Part shown: positions 8,792-13,348 of the stretch, piece after piece | Numbering within the stretch: the stretch's first letter is position 1 | Layout: the number at the start of each line of letters is the position of its first letter | NCBI GenBank assembly: GCA_937965925.1 | Contig: CALCME010000104.1 | Coordinates: 1 to 13,348, forward strand | From: Candidatus Absconditabacterales bacterium | Lineage (GTDB): Bacteria; Patescibacteriota; Gracilibacteria; Absconditabacterales; Absconditicoccaceae | Length of the DNA stretch: 13,348 nucleotides | Direction of reading: 5' to 3' | Made by a program: the position numbers and the translations under genes | Notes under the pieces: model-generated | Told to the model about the DNA's origin: nothing | The model's input: only the letters and a program-made list of their open reading frames with translations | Databases searched by the model: none

Positions 8792-11251
8792 ATGAAACGT
8801 CTTCTGCATATAGTTCTAAGTCCGTTTCTCTTGTGAGTAGTTATGGTTTTATCTAGTTTTGCTCGAGCTCAATCTGATGAGAATGCATTCATTTGAAGAT
8901 ATCAAGATGATATCTGATCTATAAAAGACCAAGATATCGTAGTAGAACAAACTCCAACAGATCTCTTAAACTCTCCTTTAACTATCTCTTGAGATATTGA
9001 GAGACGTACTGAGTTGAGTATTTCTGTTTCAGATACAGGTGATCTTACAGATGTTATTGAAGTTAGTGAAATGAGCGAAATCAGTGAACCTGTTGGTGAA
9101 GAAGGTCCTGTCGAATCTTGAGATCTGGATGATATCAGATTGTGAGTAGTTGATCTAAAAAGAAATCAGTGAGTAAATCAAGCAGAGGTTCTCGAGTGAC
9201 TTTATCTTAGACCTGTAGAGTATGATATATCTGATGGGACCCTGGAAATCATTTGAAGGGATGCTCCTGAGTGATTTGTCTATATTCTTCCACTAGAACA
9301 CACAGACGTTGAAGTTCATATTGCTGGTTTTGTCTCTAGGACAACCGTAACTCATACATTTACAAATCCCTATGCAACGCCAATTGAAGCGTCATATATG
9401 TTTCCTTTATGATCTGATGGAGCAGTAGATCATATGCAGATGCAGATCTGAAACAGAACAATTATCTGATCTATAAAGGAAAAAGAGCAAGCAGAAGCGA
9501 TCTATCAACAGGCCAAAGCAGAATGAAAAATAGCTTCAATTCTCGATCAGAATAGACCAAACGTCTTTACTCAAAGAGTAGCAAACATTCTTCCAGGTGC
9601 AAAAATAGAGATAACCATTTCTTATTTCGAACCAGTAAGATATGATGGAGAATATACGTATATATTTCCTATGGTGGTTGGACCTAAGTTCAATCCATGA
9701 TCAGTAACTGATCCAACTGATGTTGTTTCTCCTCAAATCCCGTCTCACCTCACTCCGTATGACATTACTATGAACGTGAATCTTGATGCAGGAACACCAG
9801 TAGTGAATCTCAAGAGTGAAACTCATGACATCAACATTCAGAAAGAAACTGAGAGTGTCTTAAAGATTACCTTTGCTGGAGATGAAATTCCAAATAAAGA
9901 TTTTGCATTTACGTACTGACTGAGTAGTGATGCACCAAATTTCTGAACACTCTTTCATAAAGAACCTCAAGATGAGAAATGATTCGTTGCTCTTACGGTC
10001 GATCCACAGATAGAGCCTACTGAGGAACAAGTTCTCCCAAAGGAAATTATTTTTGTTCTCGATTCTTCTGGTTCGATGATGGGAAATCCACTTGCAGGAG
10101 TGAAATCACTTATGACGCAAACGATTCAATGATTACAAGGGAAGGATTCATTTAATATTATAGATTTTAATAGTGGAGCAGAAGCTCTGTTTGTTGATGC
10201 GGTGCCAGTGATTGCTTCTACGAAAGAGCAGGGTCAAAGATATGTTGATGATCTGGTAGCATGAGGGTGAACAAATATGCATGTAGCCTTTGATCTTGCT
10301 CTTGAGCAATCAGATGGAAATATCTGAAAAGCTAGGATTGTCGTGATTATGACAGATGGTGATGTCTGAAACGAAGATCAAGTATTGAATCTTTTAACTG
10401 AGAAACTATGAAATAATAAAGTCTTTGTATTTTGAGTAGATACTGCTTCGAACACATATCTTCTAGATAAGATAGCTGAGGTCTGAAGGTGAAAATCAAT
10501 CTATGCGTATAGTTCAGAAGAACTCGATGAAAAGGTCAATGAGTTTTATGAGAGTTTTAGATATCCGTTACTGACTGATATTGAGGTAGATCGATGAGAT
10601 GCACGTGTCGATAATGTTCTTCCTAGAATTATTCCAGATCTATATGCTGGACAACCATTACGTCTTGTGTGACAGTTTGAACAAACGTGAGAGTCACTTG
10701 TTACAATTTCAGGTAAACAATGATCGTTTGATTTTTCAAAAGAACTTACCTTAGTCTTTCCTGAAGACAACAAAAATGATGCATTGAAATCGTATCGATG
10801 AAGAGAAAAGATCGATGAAATGTATAAAGATCGTCGTTTTGAAATTGGGAAAGAGTCTCGTGATGGCAGAAATACAGAATATCGTGATCAGAGTAGAGCT
10901 GACTTCAAACAGGAGATAACAGACTTGTGAATTAACTACCATATATTGACCGAGTATACCTCATTTGTTGCTGTTGATCATACTGAAGTAGTGAATACGG
11001 GTGAACTACTCGGCGTAGAAGTCCCGATCTATGGAGTAGATGGAAAACAGATGCAAGGATCATCTTCATCGTTTGAAGGAGCTGGGGAAGAGGTTGTTAC
11101 AACAATTACTACTACTACATCAACTCCTTCAACTACTAGTCGTGTGATGGATATAAAGAGTCAGTTGCAATGAACATGATGATCAAATTCTTGACCAGTA
11201 CCATCATTTAATCTGCCTACGTTTCTTCCTCAAACGTGAGCTTGATTGTAG
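8792..11251 (+). CDS. Exported VIT and von Willebrand factor A domain protein with C-terminal LPQTG
   Basis: 819 residues with UGA as Gly. Residues 1-26 are a signal peptide with two early basic residues and an ARA/Q cleavage site. An acidic stretch follows to about 150. Residues about 170-305 are a VIT domain; EKEQAEAIYQQAKAEGK and NRPNVFTQRVANILPG are its signature. From about 418 to 600 is a vWA domain with a complete metal-binding MIDAS: DSSGSM (D424, S426, S428), T494 in GGGTNM and D522 in MTDGD. ILTEYTSFVAVD (718-729) is a segment typical of this family. A Thr/Ser-rich linker (770-783) leads to FLPQTGAGL at the end. Such proteins bind ligands or partners through a divalent metal; some are sortase substrates. 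Here LPQTG (812-816) has no hydrophobic helix or basic tail after it. The role is probably cell-surface adhesion or envelope organisation, by inference. Confidence 0.88.
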
Positions 11252-11385
11252 TATTCTATATGTAGTATTTGTGTTGTGTAAAGTCTAGTAGGGTCTATAT
11301 ATGTGAGAAATTTGATATATAATATATGGATAGGTATAGTAGAGTTGTTACTTAATAACGTCTTTTACTCCTCACCATATATCAT

Positions 11386-11595
11386 ATGAAACATTCTTGA
11401 CATGGAGAAGGTATGGTTCACTTGTTGACCACCTTATGATTCTTTCTACTAGCATGATTTCTTTTGGTTGCACCAGAGAATATTACTACTCACGGTGCGT
11501 TGTGAATTATGGCATTTCTACTAGGTCTAAAGACCATAGGGAACCTAATCATAGACTCACACAACAAAATTAATTATCACAGTAAAAAGAAATAG
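11386..11595 (+). CDS. Small two-helix membrane protein, unknown
   Basis: 69 residues with UGA as Gly; not recognised. The N-terminus MKHSGHGEGMVH is His- and Gly-rich. Two hydrophobic segments follow at about 12-30 and 36-56, with a short loop (PENITTHG) between them and a basic tail ending in SKKK. This predicts a two-pass inner-membrane protein, probably with the charged tail inside. Four glycines, at 5, 18, 24 and 40, are UGA codons, two of them within the first helix, so the gene is invisible in the standard code. A strong terminator begins 32 nt after the stop, which supports a real transcription unit. The 134 nt before it contain an AT-rich TATAAT (11318-11323) but no clear -35 box. 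Confidence 0.65.
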
Positions 11596-11627
11596 TGACC
11601 TAGATGTAGACACGACCATGAAATAAA

Positions 11628-11661
11628 ACTCTCTTTCCGTTTGGGAAGGGAGTTTTTTTTT
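11628..11661 (+). terminator. Strong intrinsic terminator
   Basis: ACTCTCTTTCC (11628-11638) pairs over 11 bp, two of them G-U, with GGGAAGGGAGT (11643-11653) around a GTTT loop, followed by a run of T to 11661. It closes the 69-residue membrane protein gene and isolates the TrmB-type gene downstream. Confidence 0.88.
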
Positions 11662-11678
11662 GTGTTTTAATGTGTTCT

Positions 11679-11690
11679 TAAGTATACTTA
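11679..11690. promoter_or_regulatory. 12-bp perfect palindrome before the TrmB-type gene
   Basis: TAAGTATACTTA is its own reverse complement and lies 32 nt before the ATG at 11723, between the upstream terminator and the gene. TrmB-type regulators bind palindromic sites and often control their own promoters, so it is a candidate autoregulatory site. A 12-bp AT-rich palindrome can also occur by chance. Confidence 0.3.
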
Positions 11691-11722
11691 TTCTACGTCA
11701 GTTTATTTATTCTATACGTGCT

Positions 11723-12490
11723 ATGCAAAGCGATCTGCATTCTAGTTTACTTGAAATATGATTCAAAGATAAAGAAGCCATTATCTATTTGGTAGTTTTA
11801 GAACTTTGATGAGCTTCAGCTGCGACGATTGCACGTGTTTCTTGAATTAAAAGAATTACAACATATTCTATTATTCAGAACATGATTATCAAGAATTATC
11901 TTAAAGAAATTGAAAAGAATAACGTTAAGATATTTAGTGTTATTGATCCAGAGATCTTATTGAAAGAATTTGAGAAAAAATCGTCAAAATTTAGAGATCT
12001 TCTCCCTGAATTTTCTCTTCTTACTGATAATCGATGAAACAAACCAAAGGTTGAATATTTCGAATGAATTGAGTGAATTAAGAGCATGTATGATGATACG
12101 TTACTAATTGAAGGAACAGTATTAAAAGCATTTATGTGAACTCAAAATATGGATCTAGATTTAGTTGAATATTTTTATTCTACGTATGTTCCAAAGAGAG
12201 TGAAAAGAAACATTAAGGCATTTGTGATATTACCTAGCTCTGATTTGACTCAAAAATATGTTTCTTCATCGGATAAAGAACTTCTTAAAGAAACTATTAC
12301 TATCTCACATGAAACCTTTTTTATAGCGGATGAGATAAATTTATATGGATGAGATAAAGTTAGTTTTGCAATGTACTCTCCAGATGAAATGTTTTGAATT
12401 TTAGTAAAAAGTAAAAAACTACATGATACTTTAGTCTGAATTTTTGATCATTTACGATGGATATATACCGATGGATGAATGAGTAAATAA
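11723..12490 (+). CDS. TrmB-family transcriptional regulator
   Basis: 255 residues with UGA as Gly. Residues about 8-65 fit the TrmB winged helix-turn-helix: LLEIGFKDKEAIIYLVVLEL, then a recognition-helix region with SGIKRITTYSIIQNM, then a wing leading to VIDPEILLKEFEKK. A short coiled stretch (78-98) joins it to a C-terminal domain from about 108, beginning VEYFEGIEGIKSMYDD, which is the usual start of the TrmB sensor part. TrmB proteins in archaea respond to sugars; homologues in candidate-phylum bacteria are mostly uncharacterised, so the ligand and targets are unknown. ATG 11723 is preceded by a T-rich leader and a 12-bp palindrome. The 3' end overlaps the next gene by 20 nt, which suggests translational coupling. 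Confidence 0.82.
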
Positions 12491-13348
12491 ACATAAGGAA
12501 TTACCTGATTGATCAAACCGTCTTTCTCTTTGATCAGGAATTCCTTATATCAAAGAACTATTTACCTTGCCGTTAAGAACAGAATGAAAAAATCCAAATA
12601 TTCATATATCTAGAAAATGATATGTCTATACTTTCGAGTTGTTTTTTGAAGAATCTACAGATACTCTAGTTTGAGATTTCGAATTAGAATTTAGTTTTCC
12701 AAAAAAAGTTTCATGAGCATATATTGATCGTTTAAGAAAAGAGAAAAATATTCAGCTTTCTTGTCCAACATTAATTCCGGTTTCTTCTATCAAAAGTACT
12801 ATCAACAATTCTCCAGCGTATTGGACACCACACTTTAATATTTCACTTGCATCAGTAAATTCATCAATTGATGCAAATGATACGTTTAAAAGAGAGCTAG
12901 ATCTGTGATGTAAAATTGTTGAAGCATGTAATTATAGCTCAGAGATAGCTGAGTCTATCATTGACCATTATATTAATCAGTTACAGAAAGAAATACAGTT
13001 ATGAAATTGTGAAGTTGACGATATATTAGATGAAAAAATCTATTGAGAATTTCTTGATTCTAAAAAGTTTAATTTAAGTTATGCATTTTGATGATATAGT
13101 GCTAGACTCTATGATCTAATCTTGACATGATCTGAGTATTCGAAATATTTCGAATGAGAAGTAGCTTTAAATTCATACCCAAAGAATTTAGAAGTTTTGA
13201 AGCGTTGAGTAGGTCAAGTCCATATAATCTGATGAAGTTGACATTGATATAAGGATATCGAGTCAATGAAATTACTGTTGTGAATAGACTTTTTGGATAA
13301 GAAAGATTATGTTTTGAAAGAAATAGATTGAAACAATTCTAAAGTAAT
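12471..13348 (+). CDS. Probable SAM-dependent methyltransferase, EgtD-like region (partial)
   Basis: 292 complete codons with UGA as Gly, cut by the window edge. The first ~200 residues are not recognised. From about 215 the pattern SARLYDLILTGSEYSKYFEG, then VALNSYPKNLEVLK, resembles the stretch before the SAM site in EgtD/Methyltransf_33 proteins (LFe.It...EYY.tR.E..iL). VHIIGGSGHG (250-259) then fits motif I of class I methyltransferases. All four glycines of GGSGHG are UGA codons. Substrate cannot be told; EgtD itself trimethylates histidine, but this similarity is loose. ATG 12471 overlaps the regulator gene by 20 nt and is the only in-frame ATG until 13266. A long hairpin falls in codons 8-26. 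Joint transcription with the TrmB-type gene is likely. Confidence 0.5.
12494..12547. other. Long imperfect hairpin at the regulator-methyltransferase junction
   Basis: The left arm (12494-12517) pairs with the right arm (12529-12547): TAAGGAATT with AATTCCTTA, CCTGAT with ATCAGG, and CAAA with TTTG, giving 19 bp with a 1-nt and a 4-nt bulge and an 11-nt loop. It begins 4 nt after the regulator stop and lies inside the first codons of the next reading frame. No T-run follows, so it is not a standard terminator. It may control expression of the downstream gene, or be a repeat remnant taken into coding sequence. Confidence 0.6.

Noticed and set aside
12494..12547. Intrinsic terminator of the TrmB-type gene
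   Set aside because: No T-run follows the hairpin, and the downstream frame with a probable methyltransferase motif runs through it.

Overview
The window reads as a gene-dense piece of a bacterial genome that uses UGA as a glycine codon (NCBI translation table 25), as in the candidate phyla Absconditabacteria (SR1) and Gracilibacteria. Under the standard code nearly every gene breaks into fragments. With UGA read as Gly, and only UAA and UAG as stops, ten complete genes and one gene cut by the right edge appear on the + strand. In several of them UGA falls on invariant glycines: RuvC 'LGIDPG', the OPRT 'STGKS' PRPP loop, the OMP decarboxylase 'PGTGSQGG', and the VIT/vWA 'GGGTNM'. Which of the two phyla this is cannot be decided from the window.

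Positions 1-245 hold what may be the first 17 codons of a divergent minus-strand gene, then a leader with a perfect 20-bp palindrome and a second near-perfect 22-bp palindrome. Positions 246-4382 are a pyrimidine cluster: pyrC (dihydroorotase), pyrE (orotate phosphoribosyltransferase), pyrD (dihydroorotate dehydrogenase) and pyrF (OMP decarboxylase). Together they convert carbamoyl-aspartate to UMP. carAB and pyrB are not here. A ~108-bp inverted-repeat element resembling a dispersed genomic repeat sits between pyrC and pyrE.

Positions 4603-6183 encode a divergent sodium-coupled NSS-family (LeuT-like) transporter. Positions 6273-6773 encode RuvC, the Holliday-junction endonuclease. Positions 6862-11251 carry two large exported proteins separated by a terminator. 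The first is an unrecognised 584-residue protein with about 9% methionine. The second is an 819-residue VIT plus von Willebrand A protein that ends in LPQTGAGL. A 69-residue two-helix membrane protein and a strong terminator follow.

Positions 11723-13348 hold a TrmB-type regulator that overlaps by 20 nt a probable SAM-dependent methyltransferase running off the window. A long imperfect hairpin lies across this junction, inside coding sequence. No rRNA, tRNA, CRISPR array, insertion sequence or origin was seen. No start codon has a clear Shine-Dalgarno sequence; most starts follow T-rich or pyrimidine-rich leaders.
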